The notes: generated from the sequence alone by a model not told the origin. A stretch of 36,755 bases of DNA from Burkholderiaceae bacterium (GCA_023954045.1 JAMLIR010000028.1:1-36755); one strand, 5' to 3'. Counted from the first letter of the stretch, positions 1 through 6,426 are shown. Numbers and translations: made by a program.

Positions 1-700
1 CGCCCGGCCCCCTGCCGCCGAATGCGCCATACAGATCGGCGACGAGGATCTGCGCGCGCTTGTAGAAGCGCACCTCGCGGCGATTGTGGCGGGCAGTATC
101 GCGGAACGACGGGAGCGCGCGCAGCACCTCGGCGATCAGTCGGGAGGACGAGCCGTTCGCCGCCCGGATCGCGTGCAGGAACGTGCCCTCCCACTGCTCG
201 ACTAGCGCGATGCCGACCTCGCGGAGGTGCGTCATCCGCGCGTGCAGAAGCGGGATCGTGTCGCAGCCGGAGTCGCCGGCCAGGATTTCGGAGACATCGG
301 CCTCGGTGATCGTGCCGAGCAGGTCGCCGTCCCAGAGCGGGAAGCCGGATTCCACCGACCGGCGCAGCGCGACTGCCAGCGCGGCGTAGCCGTTGTAGGT
401 CGTATCGTTGTGGGTCACCTGCCAGCGCGGTTTGCCACTGTTGGGGAACGACCAGAAGCAGAAGTTCAGCGCATCAACAACCAGGACGAGGTTGGCTAAC
501 CGGGCCGGGTCGGTCGAGGTCGGGTGCAGCAGACGATCCCAGTCGGCCTTCGGCATCGGCATCTCGCCAAGAAGCGTCGCGACGCGCTCGATCTGCAGCG
601 GGTCGATCTGGACGAGTGGCGACGACTGGACAATCGGGCGTGTACTCTCCAGCACACGAAGCGGATCACGCGAGAGATCGAGGTCCAGTGGGATGGTCAT
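1..700 (-). CDS. qng1: Queuosine salvage protein, Qng1 / DUF2419 family, C-terminus beyond the window
   Basis: The family hydrolyses queuosine 5'-monophosphate (and queuosine) to release the base queuine for tRNA modification. The 233 visible residues resemble the human protein C9orf64/QNG1 as I remember it: VDALNFCFWSF near residue 75, HNDTTYNGYAALAVALRR near 95-112, a leucine-rich stretch around IPLLHARMTHLREVG, and PSFRD followed by VRFYKRAQILVADLYG near 205-225. Known members are about 300-340 residues, so the last third or quarter is missing off the left edge. The start was chosen because AGGAGG lies six bases before this ATG. The frame is open upstream into the truncated helicase. A Qng1 on an integrative element is unusual. 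Family assignment rests on recalled motifs, not a search. Confidence 0.85.
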   Translation of the reverse strand, partial: MTIPLDLDLSRDPLRVLESTRPIVQSSPLVQIDPLQIERVATLLGEMPMPKADWDRLLHPTSTDPARLANLVLVVDALNFCFWSFPNSGKPRWQVTHNDTTYNGYAALAVALRRSVESGFPLWDGDLLGTITEADVSEILAGDSGCDTIPLLHARMTHLREVGIALVEQWEGTFLHAIRAANGSSSRLIAEVLRALPSFRDTARHNRREVRFYKRAQILVADLYGAFGGRGPG

Positions 701-706
701 CCGTGT

Positions 707-712
707 CCTCCT
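707..712 (-). promoter_or_regulatory. Strong Shine-Dalgarno sequence deciding the Qng1 start
   Basis: On the minus strand GAGAGGAGG (715-707) contains a full AGGAGG followed by a six-base spacer and ATG at 700. It separates the Qng1 gene from the upstream helicase fragment even though the reading frame has no stop between them. A TATGCT -10-like hexamer lies at 732-727, but its best -35 partner matches only about three of six bases, so a promoter here is weakly supported. Confidence 0.75.
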
Positions 713-787
713 CTCTGGTGAGACTGAGCATACGGGCTTGAGACGTGCGAGGGAAGAGCTTGCGGTGTTCCATGCTATTCTCGTCGC

Positions 788-1246
788 GCGGATGTGCTCC
801 CAGTCGTCGGGGTAGATGAGGCGCAGGTGATCGAGCCAGGGGAGCACGTCCGACGGGTCGCCGTGCAGCGGCATCGGTGGCCGGTAGAGGTTGAACACTC
901 GCGCGCCCGGCTCCGGTATCCATCCACCCGCGTCGATGTGCTTGTTCTCGATCACCTCGGCCTCGCCCGGCGCCCACGTCATCTGGTGCAAGGGACGCAT
1001 CTTGGCGAGCCAGGCGGCTGGCGCCATGCGTTTGGCCGGTTTCATCGGGTCGGCAGGCCAGTCGGCCACGGCGGCGTTCACCGAGGCGCCGGGCCACAGC
1101 TCGCGCGTGGGCGCATACAGGTACTGCCCCCGCGGCAGGTAGCAGTAGAAGTCCTCCAGCCGGCGTGCGGTCGCGTCTCGCGTCGCGTCCGTTTCACTCA
1201 CCATCTCGGCGGCCTGGCGAAGCAGATCAGCATCGACATGCGTCAT
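788..1246 (-). pseudogene. Truncated DUF5906-type phage/plasmid primase-helicase (N-terminal part only)
   Basis: The ATG at 1246 overlaps the stop of the primase gene as ATGA. About 150 residues are recognisable: RRLEDFYCYLPRGQYLY, then PTRELWPGASVN, AAWLAKMRPLHQMTWAPGE, VFNLYRPP and WLDHLRLIYPDDWEHI. In related phage proteins this continues with a helicase domain carrying a Walker A of the type GGxxGIGKDT. Here the similarity stops at about 788 and about 29 codons without recognisable homology follow. No stop codon intervenes before the Qng1 start at 700, so read-through would give a fusion. The ATPase domain is absent, so helicase activity is not expected. The pattern suggests a deletion or recombination that brought in the downstream cargo gene. 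The family call rests on recalled relatives. Confidence 0.7.
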
Positions 1247-2133
1247 GCCTTCGCCCCCATCGTCGTGACGTGATCGAGGAACCGGAACAGGTGCCCGATC
1301 CCGCGGCCCTCGCAATGGCCGTGAAAGCACTTGAAGGCGCCCACCATGTTGTTCTCGGGCGCCGGCTCGCGATACGCGCTGCCGGTCGTGACGCCCCCCG
1401 AGTGTTCATGCGACCAGGGACAGGTGATCGCGTGCCAGCCGTCGCCCAGCGGCGTCTGGTACATGCCGAGGCCGTGCAGCCGGCCGAGTACGTCGGGCAG
1501 CGGCGCGTCGCGCGGCACTCGCGTCGTCCGGGCCGGCGGTGGCGCCAGATCCAGCCCGTAGGCCTCGGCGATCTCGTCGGCCTTGTACGTCAAGTGCTCG
1601 CGCACCTCGACGACGCGATGCAGCCACGGCCCCAACTCGCGCGGCTTGTTGTTCGTACCCTCGGGGAGCCGCCCGTAACGGGTCACGCCCTTCATGCCGG
1701 GGTCGCGCCCATCGGTGGCCAGCCCGGCCGCGACCATCCGCTCGACCAGTCGCTCGGCGAGGTCGCGATCGGCGATCGGCGGGTCGAGTTTTAGCCAGCC
1801 CTGGCAGTTGCCCGGACTCGTCTCGACCATGACCGTGAACGGCAGCGCGATCGAGCGCTCGGGAACCTTCGTGCCGATGTCGTCGAACATGACCATGTGC
1901 ATGGCGGAGAAGTTGACCTTGCGACGCCGATAGCGGCCCCCAGAGGCGAGGAACGACGAGACAGCTACGTAGGTGTTGCCGACGCTCGGAACACCGCCGA
2001 GACGCCGCACTGGCCAGCCTGCCCAAGCGCCCCGCTCGACCTCGGCCGGCGGACTGCTGAACGCCGTCACCCAAGGCAGCGCGCCTTCGGGCAGCTTGGC
2101 GAACATCAGACGGATGAACTCAGCGTTCGTCAC
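1243..2133 (-). CDS. RepB-type DNA primase domain protein with C-terminal zinc finger
   Basis: This 296-residue protein is a likely replication primase of the element. VMFDDIGTK (about residues 81-89), VETSPGNCQGWLKL (about 104-117) and the tail GVTRYGRLPEGTNNKP (about 148-163) are the conserved blocks of RepB/archaeo-eukaryotic-type primases of plasmids and phage satellites. The C-terminus has CPWSHEH followed by FKCFHGHCEG, a CH/CHC zinc-binding arrangement also common in these proteins. The start lies inside the upstream small gene (14-base overlap). The stop overlaps the next start as ATGA, so translation is probably coupled. With the helicase partner truncated, autonomous replication is doubtful, although the primase itself looks intact. 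Confidence 0.78.
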   Translation of the reverse strand: MTNAEFIRLMFAKLPEGALPWVTAFSSPPAEVERGAWAGWPVRRLGGVPSVGNTYVAVSSFLASGGRYRRRKVNFSAMHMVMFDDIGTKVPERSIALPFTVMVETSPGNCQGWLKLDPPIADRDLAERLVERMVAAGLATDGRDPGMKGVTRYGRLPEGTNNKPRELGPWLHRVVEVREHLTYKADEIAEAYGLDLAPPPARTTRVPRDAPLPDVLGRLHGLGMYQTPLGDGWHAITCPWSHEHSGGVTTGSAYREPAPENNMVGAFKCFHGHCEGRGIGHLFRFLDHVTTMGAKA

Positions 2134-2419
2134 CGCACGCCCCCGCCTCGCATCCAGCGGTTGATTCAGCTCGGCCAGCGCGCAGGGCGATCTGCGATGC
2201 GACCCCGAGAACGCGACGAAGCTCGGCCACTGGCCACGCGAGCCTGCCGTTGATCCGAAGGGGGCGCAGCGCCCCGTTCTCCAGGCACGCCCAGACGCGC
2301 AAGGTCTGCGGCTGGCGGTTCAGATGGTAGGCCGCGCAGTCGGTCGGAACGACCGCGCGGGTCTCCAACTCGAGCGGCGGGAAGCGCTTATCCACTTCCG
2401 CCTTGTGTTCACCGTTCAT
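2120..2419 (-). CDS. Small helix-turn-helix protein, AlpA/excisionase-like
   Basis: This 99-residue protein has a MerR-superfamily type winged helix: PTDCAAYHLNRQPQTLRVWA (about residues 26-45) forms the helix-turn-helix, and PLRINGRLAWPVAELRRVLG (about 53-72) the wing and following helix. This layout is typical of AlpA-like regulators and recombination directionality factors in satellites and islands. It lies between the integrase/regulator genes and the primase, overlapping the primase start by 14 bases. A role as excisionase or activator is inferred from size, fold and position. The family name is not certain. Confidence 0.65.
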   Translation of the reverse strand: MNGEHKAEVDKRFPPLELETRAVVPTDCAAYHLNRQPQTLRVWACLENGALRPLRINGRLAWPVAELRRVLGVASQIALRAGRAESTAGCEAGACGDER

Positions 2420-2467
2420 GTGACCATCGCCGAAGAATCGTCAACGGCACCATCTCACGGTGAATGC

Positions 2468-2482
2468 CCTCGAAAGTCGAGG
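2468..2482. promoter_or_regulatory. Short perfect inverted repeat between the two HTH genes, possible operator
   Basis: CCTCGA and TCGAGG flank an AAG centre, giving six-base perfect arms. It lies in the 107-base gap upstream of the AlpA-like gene (start 2419) and downstream of the larger HTH gene. The gap is clearly AT-richer than the coding sequence around it. An operator for one of the two neighbouring DNA-binding proteins is possible but unproven. Confidence 0.3.
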
Positions 2483-2526
2483 AAAGGTCGGGGTCTCAAA
2501 TCATGAGATTAATGACCTTGATCGGA

Positions 2527-3162
2527 TCAGAACGGCAGAACCTGACGGGCGACCGCGTCAACGATTTCGCGATCGAGTCCAAGGTCAATGGCGCACTGGT
2601 CGACCGCATCCAGCCACACCCCGACGAAAGGGTCCGTGTGCCGTGATTGCCTACCACCCTCCGATGAGGTACGCGCTTGCTTCACGGCGTGCTTGATCTG
2701 TTCAATCAGCCATCTCATCCGACGCTGAATCGTGGTCTGGGAACACCCGTAGGTTTCCGCGAGCGACGCTTGGATCCACTCACGCTTTTCGCCCGATGCG
2801 AGCAGCCGCGCGATCTCTTGGTTCAACTCTGCCCTCTCGGCGTCGGTCAACTTCCCTCCGGAGCCGGACGGACGGCCACTGCGTGCCCGCGTGAGGCCTA
2901 GCGCGATGAATGTCTCGGTGGAGGCGAATGCGTTGCCGGCAGGACGTCGACGGATCGCTTCTTTCAATGCTTCCGCCACGTAAATAGCAACGCGGTGGTC
3001 GATCGATTCTCGCGCGACCGCGCGACTGATGAAGTAGTCAAGCAGTCGGAGTGCGACTTCGGGGAACTCACCTGACCTCGCTTGGTCGATCATCTCGTCA
3101 GCACAGTCATGCACCAGGCGGTTCAGCCGCTCGCGAGGCGCCTCAGTCTTATCCGTCGCCAT
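2527..3162 (-). CDS. Hypothetical helix-turn-helix protein of the element
   Basis: This 211-residue protein is not recognised as a named family. The middle contains a Gly/Ser-rich linker (SGRPSGSGGK, about residues 93-102). It is followed by a resolvase/transposase-type helix-turn-helix: DAERAELNQEIARLLASGEK then SLAETYGCSQTTIQRRMRWL (about 104-152). This resembles the Hin/HTH_23 pattern seen in element regulators. The N-terminal half is helical and charged with no obvious motif. The gene starts 47 bases after the integrase stop on the same strand, so the two may be co-transcribed. A regulatory role is plausible but inferred from the HTH alone. Confidence 0.6.
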   Translation of the reverse strand: MATDKTEAPRERLNRLVHDCADEMIDQARSGEFPEVALRLLDYFISRAVARESIDHRVAIYVAEALKEAIRRRPAGNAFASTETFIALGLTRARSGRPSGSGGKLTDAERAELNQEIARLLASGEKREWIQASLAETYGCSQTTIQRRMRWLIEQIKHAVKQARTSSEGGRQSRHTDPFVGVWLDAVDQCAIDLGLDREIVDAVARQVLPF

Positions 3163-3209
3163 ATGTCTTGCTGCCCCTTCCCGTCGGTATAGGCGTGGGC
3201 GTGGTTGGC

Positions 3210-4730
3210 CTACCGTGTGTCCGTGCCGCCCACCACACGCAGCGTCGCGGACCTATCCTGCGCGATCTCGCCCTGCGGCGGCTCGATCCCAGCCTCGGTC
3301 AGGATCCAGGTCTCGATGCGGACATGCCAGAGTCGCAGCAGATCGCGTGGACGGACCCGGTAGTGCTTCTCCGCGAGCGCACTCGCCTTGTGGCCCTGGA
3401 TCTGCGCGACGATGCCGACAGGTACCTCGACCCACTCGGAGAGCGTGCCGAAGCTGCGGCGCAGGCCGTGGATCGTGACATGGGGCAGGCCAGCCGCCCG
3501 CACCGCCCTGGTGTGCGCCTTGTTCGGGTCTTGGATGCGCCCGTTCGCGGCCCTGTGACTCGCAAATACCCACGGCGAAGGCTTCCGCTTCGCCTGCGCG
3601 ACGACCGGCCGTCCAGGGCGGATCTTCTTGGGCGCCGGCGGCTTCTCGTTGCGCGCCTTCAAGTCCCGAAGGAGCGCCGCGACGTAGGGGGTCAACGGGA
3701 TCGTGCGCTCGTCCTCGACCTTGTCGCCGAGCCGCATTCCCCCCCAGCGGAAGTCGATATCCTCCCAGCGCAACGCCATCAGTTCTTCGCGCCGTGCGCC
3801 GGTGAGCAGCAGGCATTGGAGATAGGCCGACAAGGTCGGGGAAAGCTTGCGCACTTCCGCGAACCACGCGGCCAGTTGCTCCCGTTGCAGGGCGTCATTC
3901 TTCGCTTTCGACTTGCCGACCTTCTCCCGAGTCCGGCGCCCCTTACAGGCGTCCGCCCGCGCAATGTCCCGGTACTCGGGATGCTCGGCGCACCAGTTGA
4001 TGAAGGCGCGCAGAAGCCGGAATCCGAGCGCCGCCCGCGCCGGCCGAGTCCTCGTCTCGTTGGTGACCCATTGTTCCACGGCCGCGGCGTCGATCTCCGC
4101 CAACGGGCGGGCCAGAAGTGCTCGCAGCGGCCCGGGCTTCGTGATCTTCTCCTTCGACCGCCTGCGCTCCTTGCCACCCGCGTCCACGAAGGCCAGGTGA
4201 TCGACGTAGCTACGGCCTCGCCAATGCGGTCGGCGCTCCTTACAGTAGGCAGTCCATGCTTGGAGGCCCGACAGTTCCAGACGCAGACGTGCCGCCTTCG
4301 CGTCGGCTCGCTGCTGAGCCTGCTCGGCAATCAGCCCTGCCTTTTCCAACCGAGGATCGACGCCTTGGCCCACCATCCGCGCGAGCCGTTGCGCCTCGTC
4401 GTCCGCGGCAGGAGCCAGTGGTCGGCCATTCTTGTCCCGCGGCGCGCGAATCTGCATCGACGCCGGCCCAATGGTCATTCGGATCGTCTGCCGGCCGAGC
4501 TTCGATTCGTAGATGAACGACTTGATGCCGGCGGCCGTGACCCGAAGCCCCAAGCCTGGCTGGTCGGTATCGCGGTAGATCGCCTGCTGCTTGCCCGGCG
4601 GACACACCGCGCGGTCCACGCTCGCGCGCGTGAACCGAAACCGCTGCCGCTCGCCCGTCTCAGCACTCCTCGCCACGGCGCCCTCGAATCGTCTGGATGT
4701 TCGTACAGGCTTTGTCCGTGTAGCCACCAT
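3210..4730 (-). CDS. int: Tyrosine recombinase / phage-type integrase
   Basis: This 506-residue integrase catalyses site-specific recombination between the element and a tRNA-Lys target. The N-terminal part (GLGLRVTAAGIKSFIYESKL, about 60-79) is the DUF4102-like arm-binding domain common in island integrases, followed by a SAM-like core-binding region. The catalytic domain has the first Arg in TGARREELMALRW (about 311-323), HGLRRSF (about 421), GHKASALAEKHYR with the second His and the nucleophilic Tyr (about 445-457). Length is at the long end for the family. The start lies about 135 bases from the att core, with arm-type repeats in between. An 11-base duplication (GGTGGCTACAT/C) surrounds the start codon. 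Confidence 0.93.
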   Translation of the reverse strand: MVATRTKPVRTSRRFEGAVARSAETGERQRFRFTRASVDRAVCPPGKQQAIYRDTDQPGLGLRVTAAGIKSFIYESKLGRQTIRMTIGPASMQIRAPRDKNGRPLAPAADDEAQRLARMVGQGVDPRLEKAGLIAEQAQQRADAKAARLRLELSGLQAWTAYCKERRPHWRGRSYVDHLAFVDAGGKERRRSKEKITKPGPLRALLARPLAEIDAAAVEQWVTNETRTRPARAALGFRLLRAFINWCAEHPEYRDIARADACKGRRTREKVGKSKAKNDALQREQLAAWFAEVRKLSPTLSAYLQCLLLTGARREELMALRWEDIDFRWGGMRLGDKVEDERTIPLTPYVAALLRDLKARNEKPPAPKKIRPGRPVVAQAKRKPSPWVFASHRAANGRIQDPNKAHTRAVRAAGLPHVTIHGLRRSFGTLSEWVEVPVGIVAQIQGHKASALAEKHYRVRPRDLLRLWHVRIETWILTEAGIEPPQGEIAQDRSATLRVVGGTDTR

Positions 4731-4751
4731 GTAGCCACCGTGACCGCATCA

Positions 4752-4773
4752 AGATCAACATTTCGAAATATAC
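4752..4773 (+). repeat. Putative integrase arm-type site, copy 1
   Basis: The sequence starting AGATCAACATTTCGAAATA recurs 75 bases downstream. Over the first 19 bases the two copies match at 16 positions. The placement, between the integrase start and the tRNA attachment core, is where arm-binding sites of tyrosine integrases normally lie. Binding itself is inferred. Confidence 0.5.
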
Positions 4774-4826
4774 GCTGAATCGCGGAGAGGCGCACCAATG
4801 CTTGTTTCCCGAGGGAGCAGGGGATC

Positions 4827-4848
4827 AGATCAACGCTTCGGAATACCG
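4827..4848 (+). repeat. Putative integrase arm-type site, copy 2
   Basis: AGATCAACGCTTCGGAATA is the second copy of the direct repeat at 4752, in the same orientation and 75 bases further on. It lies 18 bases before the tRNA-Lys core. Conservation is strongest in AGATCAAC and in TTCG-AATA. Confidence 0.5.
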
Positions 4849-4865
4849 TGGAAACTGCATTCCAT

Positions 4866-4914
4866 CGGACTTTTAATCCGTTGGTCGCTGGTTCGAATCC
4901 AGCACGGCCTACCA
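4866..4914 (+). pseudogene. 3' fragment of tRNA-Lys(UUU): attachment-site core at the element's right end
   Basis: The fragment covers most of the anticodon arm with anticodon TTT (loop CTTTTAA), the variable loop, a perfect T arm (GCTGG and CCAGC around TTCGAAT), the 3' acceptor strand ACGGCCT, discriminator A and encoded CCA (4912-4914). The 5' half is absent: bases 4838-4865 contain no D arm and no acceptor strand complementary to ACGGCCT. This is expected for the duplicated half of a tRNA target after integration. The functional gene should lie at the unseen left end. The integrase is on the 5' side of this core, so it sits at the end away from the intact tRNA. Confidence 0.88.
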
Positions 4915-4922
4915 ACATCTTC

Positions 4923-4950
4923 AAGGGCTTGGCGGTGACGTCAGGCCCTT
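4923..4950 (+). terminator. Weak hairpin after the tRNA-Lys fragment
   Basis: AAGGGC and GCCCTT form a six-base perfect stem beginning eight bases after the tRNA CCA, followed by CGTGTTTGT. This is where the native terminator of the tRNA-Lys transcript would be. The loop is long (16 bases) and the T-run is interrupted, so confidence is limited. Confidence 0.4.
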
Positions 4951-4990
4951 CGTGTTTGTCGCCGCCGAATGCTCACCGCCGGCGACGGGT

Positions 4991-5566
4991 TCATCCCGCC
5001 GCCAGCGCCGAGAGCCACTCCCCCGCTTCGGTGAAGGGCTTCCTGCTGCGCTCGGCACGGCAGCGGACGTACGCGCCCTCGATCGACGTCAGCACGAGGC
5101 TCGCGAAAGATCGCGTACGCTTCGCGTCGCCGAGGTCGAAATGCGCGGCGATGCAGTCGACCCAGCGGGTGCACGCGCCAGCGAGCACGGGCTGCAACCG
5201 GACGACGTCCGCATCGAGATCGAGGCTGACCGCGCCGACGGCGCAACTCCTCAGGTAGCCGGCCTCCTCGACGCGCCTGGCGAACGCGGCGAACAGGGCG
5301 CGGACCTTTTCCTCGGGCGCCTTGCGGCTCGAGAGCGCGGCGTCGATGAAGCCGCACACCCGTTGCGTGTAGACGGCGAGCGCCTCGGCCGCGAGCGACA
5401 GCTTGCCCTCGGGGAAGAAGTAGTAGACCGAGCCCTTGGGCGCGCCGCTCTCGCGGACGACCTCGTTGATGCCGGCGCCGGACAGGCCGGAGCCGCGCAT
5501 CAGCGAGATCGCCGCCTCGATCATTCGCTCCCGGCTGTCGTTCGCGTCTGCCGCCTTGCGCGCCAT
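4991..5566 (-). CDS. TetR family transcriptional repressor, LmrA/YxaF type
   Basis: This 191-residue repressor probably acts on its own gene and the divergent class II aldolase-like gene. The N-terminal DNA-binding domain is SRERMIEAAISLMRGSG, then GINEVVRESGAPKGSVYYFF (about residues 24-50), the usual TetR helix-turn-helix with YYFF. The ligand domain contains YLRSCAVGAVSLDLDAD, comparable to the GCPxxAVALE segment of LmrA/YxaF-type proteins. The start at 5566 was chosen over a longer frame beginning at 5674 because the latter would run through the promoter and into the divergent gene. The operator at 5583-5594 matches the LmrA/YxaF box as I recall it. The ligand is unknown. Confidence 0.88.
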   Translation of the reverse strand: MARKAADANDSRERMIEAAISLMRGSGLSGAGINEVVRESGAPKGSVYYFFPEGKLSLAAEALAVYTQRVCGFIDAALSSRKAPEEKVRALFAAFARRVEEAGYLRSCAVGAVSLDLDADVVRLQPVLAGACTRWVDCIAAHFDLGDAKRTRSFASLVLTSIEGAYVRCRAERSRKPFTEAGEWLSALAAG

Positions 5567-5569
5567 CGC

Positions 5570-5598
5570 TTGATTAATTATGTAGACTGGTCTATATA
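5570..5598 (+). promoter_or_regulatory. Sigma-70 promoter of the aldolase-like gene
   Basis: The -35 is TTGATT (5570-5575) and the -10 is TATATA (5593-5598), with a 17-base spacer. This is a strong match in an otherwise GC-rich chromosome. The TetR operator fills the spacer, so repressor binding should occlude polymerase. The TetR gene is divergent and starts at 5566, so it may be controlled from the same region. Confidence 0.7.
5583..5594. promoter_or_regulatory. TetR operator, TAGACTGGTCTA
   Basis: TAGAC and GTCTA form perfect five-base arms around TG. The flanking ATTATG on the left fits the LmrA/YxaF box (AT-rich block then tagaNYGgTCTA) known from Bacillus subtilis, as I recall it. The site lies between the -35 and the -10 of the divergent gene. 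Confidence 0.65.
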
Positions 5599-5630
5599 TT
5601 AGCACGTTCCGCTTCGCCGGGGAGGCCGCC

Positions 5631-6395
5631 ATGAACGTCGATGCCGTCGAGTCCCCGCACGACCTGGCCACCATCGAGCGGCAGCGGCGAGTCGACCTCG
5701 CCGCCTGCTACCGGCTGGTGGCGCTCTACGGCTGGGACGACCTCGTGTTCACGCACATCTCGGCCCGAGTCCCCGGCCCGGAACACCACTTCCTGATCAA
5801 CCCGTACGGGATGCTGTTCAGCGAGATCACTGCGTCCAGCCTGGTGAAGGTGGACCTCGACGGACGCAAGGTCGACGACAACCCGCACGGCGTGAACCCG
5901 GCAGGCTTCACGATCCACAGCGCGGTGCACGCGGCGCGCGAAGGCGCGACCTGCGTTCTGCACACACACAGCGTGAACGGGGTCTCGGTGGCGGCGCTGG
6001 AGGACGGCGTGCTGCCGCTCTCGCAGCACTCGATGTTCGTACTGGCGTCGCTGGCGTATCACGACTACGAAGGAGTCGCCCTGGTCGACGCCGAAAAGCC
6101 GCGCCTAGTACGCGACCTCGGGGACAAGCGCTACCTGATGCTGCGCAACCACGGGCTGCTCACGGTCGGTCGCAGTGTCGCCGAGGCATTCGTGGCGATG
6201 TACATGTTCGAGACCACCTGCACGATCCAGGTGCGCGCCCAGGGCTGCGGCAGGCCGCTGCGGCGAATCGGCGCGTCGATCCTCGAGGGCGCGCCGGCGC
6301 AATGGGAAGCCGTCACCCGCGGCACCGGCGGCCGCCTGGCATGGCCGGCGCTGCTGCGTCGGCTCGATGCGATCGATCCGGGCTACCGGCACTGA
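5631..6395 (+). CDS. Class II aldolase/adducin domain protein
   Basis: This 254-residue protein has the class II aldolase fold. Zinc-ligand histidines are seen in VLHTHSVNG (about residues 108-116) and RNHGLLTVG (about 172-180). The block that carries the catalytic glutamate in fuculose and rhamnulose aldolases reads NPAGFTIHSAVHAAR here, so that Glu appears absent. This is typical of an adducin-like subgroup of unknown reaction, and a true retro-aldol activity is doubtful. It is controlled by a strong promoter with a TetR operator and is followed at once by a GC-rich hairpin, so it is probably monocistronic. The substrate is unknown. Confidence 0.85.
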   Translation: MNVDAVESPHDLATIERQRRVDLAACYRLVALYGWDDLVFTHISARVPGPEHHFLINPYGMLFSEITASSLVKVDLDGRKVDDNPHGVNPAGFTIHSAVHAAREGATCVLHTHSVNGVSVAALEDGVLPLSQHSMFVLASLAYHDYEGVALVDAEKPRLVRDLGDKRYLMLRNHGLLTVGRSVAEAFVAMYMFETTCTIQVRAQGCGRPLRRIGASILEGAPAQWEAVTRGTGGRLAWPALLRRLDAIDPGYRH

Positions 6396-6396
6396 C

Positions 6397-6426
6397 GCGG
6401 GCGCGCCTCGAATGCGCCGCGCCCGC
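6397..6426 (+). terminator. GC-rich hairpin after the aldolase-like gene
   Basis: GCGGGCGCG and CGCGCCCGC form nine perfect base pairs around a 12-base loop, starting one base after the stop codon. There is no following T-run. It probably ends or stabilises the upstream transcript. The rest of the gap to 6570 shows no other recognised signal. Confidence 0.45.

Larger units (their letters stand above)
1..4914. mobile_element. Integrative element (satellite or genomic-island type), right-hand part
   Basis: The right boundary is a 3' fragment of a tRNA-Lys gene. Inside it lie a tyrosine integrase, two predicted DNA-binding proteins, a RepB-type primase, a truncated primase-helicase and a queuosine-salvage cargo gene, all transcribed leftward. 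This integrase-regulator-primase order is typical of phage satellites and small integrative elements. Base composition is visibly less GC-rich than in the rest of the window. No capsid, tail, portal or conjugation gene is visible, but the left end lies outside the window, so the class of element is undecided. The complete tRNA gene would be expected at the unseen left end, because only the 3' half is present here. Confidence 0.85.

Noticed and set aside
666-1097. A 143-residue minus-strand ORF.
   Set aside because: It is Arg/Ala-rich without motifs, and another minus-strand frame encodes the recognisable primase-helicase fragment.
701-1246. Treating the helicase fragment and Qng1 as one designed fusion protein.
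   Set aside because: A full AGGAGG at the right spacing precedes an internal ATG, and the joining residues look like translated intergenic sequence. It is kept only as an alternative.
3051-4778. A 575-residue plus-strand ORF.
   Set aside because: It is antisense to the integrase, which has all catalytic motifs; the ORF is low-complexity.
4838-4914. A complete tRNA-Lys gene.
   Set aside because: The anticodon arm, T arm and CCA are present, but no D arm and no 5' acceptor strand pairing with ACGGCCT is found upstream. Only the 3' half exists.
4848-5258. ORF with NPLVAGSNPARPTNIF, and the opposite-strand ORF containing GRAGFEPATNGLKV.
   Set aside because: These are well-known spurious peptides produced by translating tRNA 3' halves on either strand.
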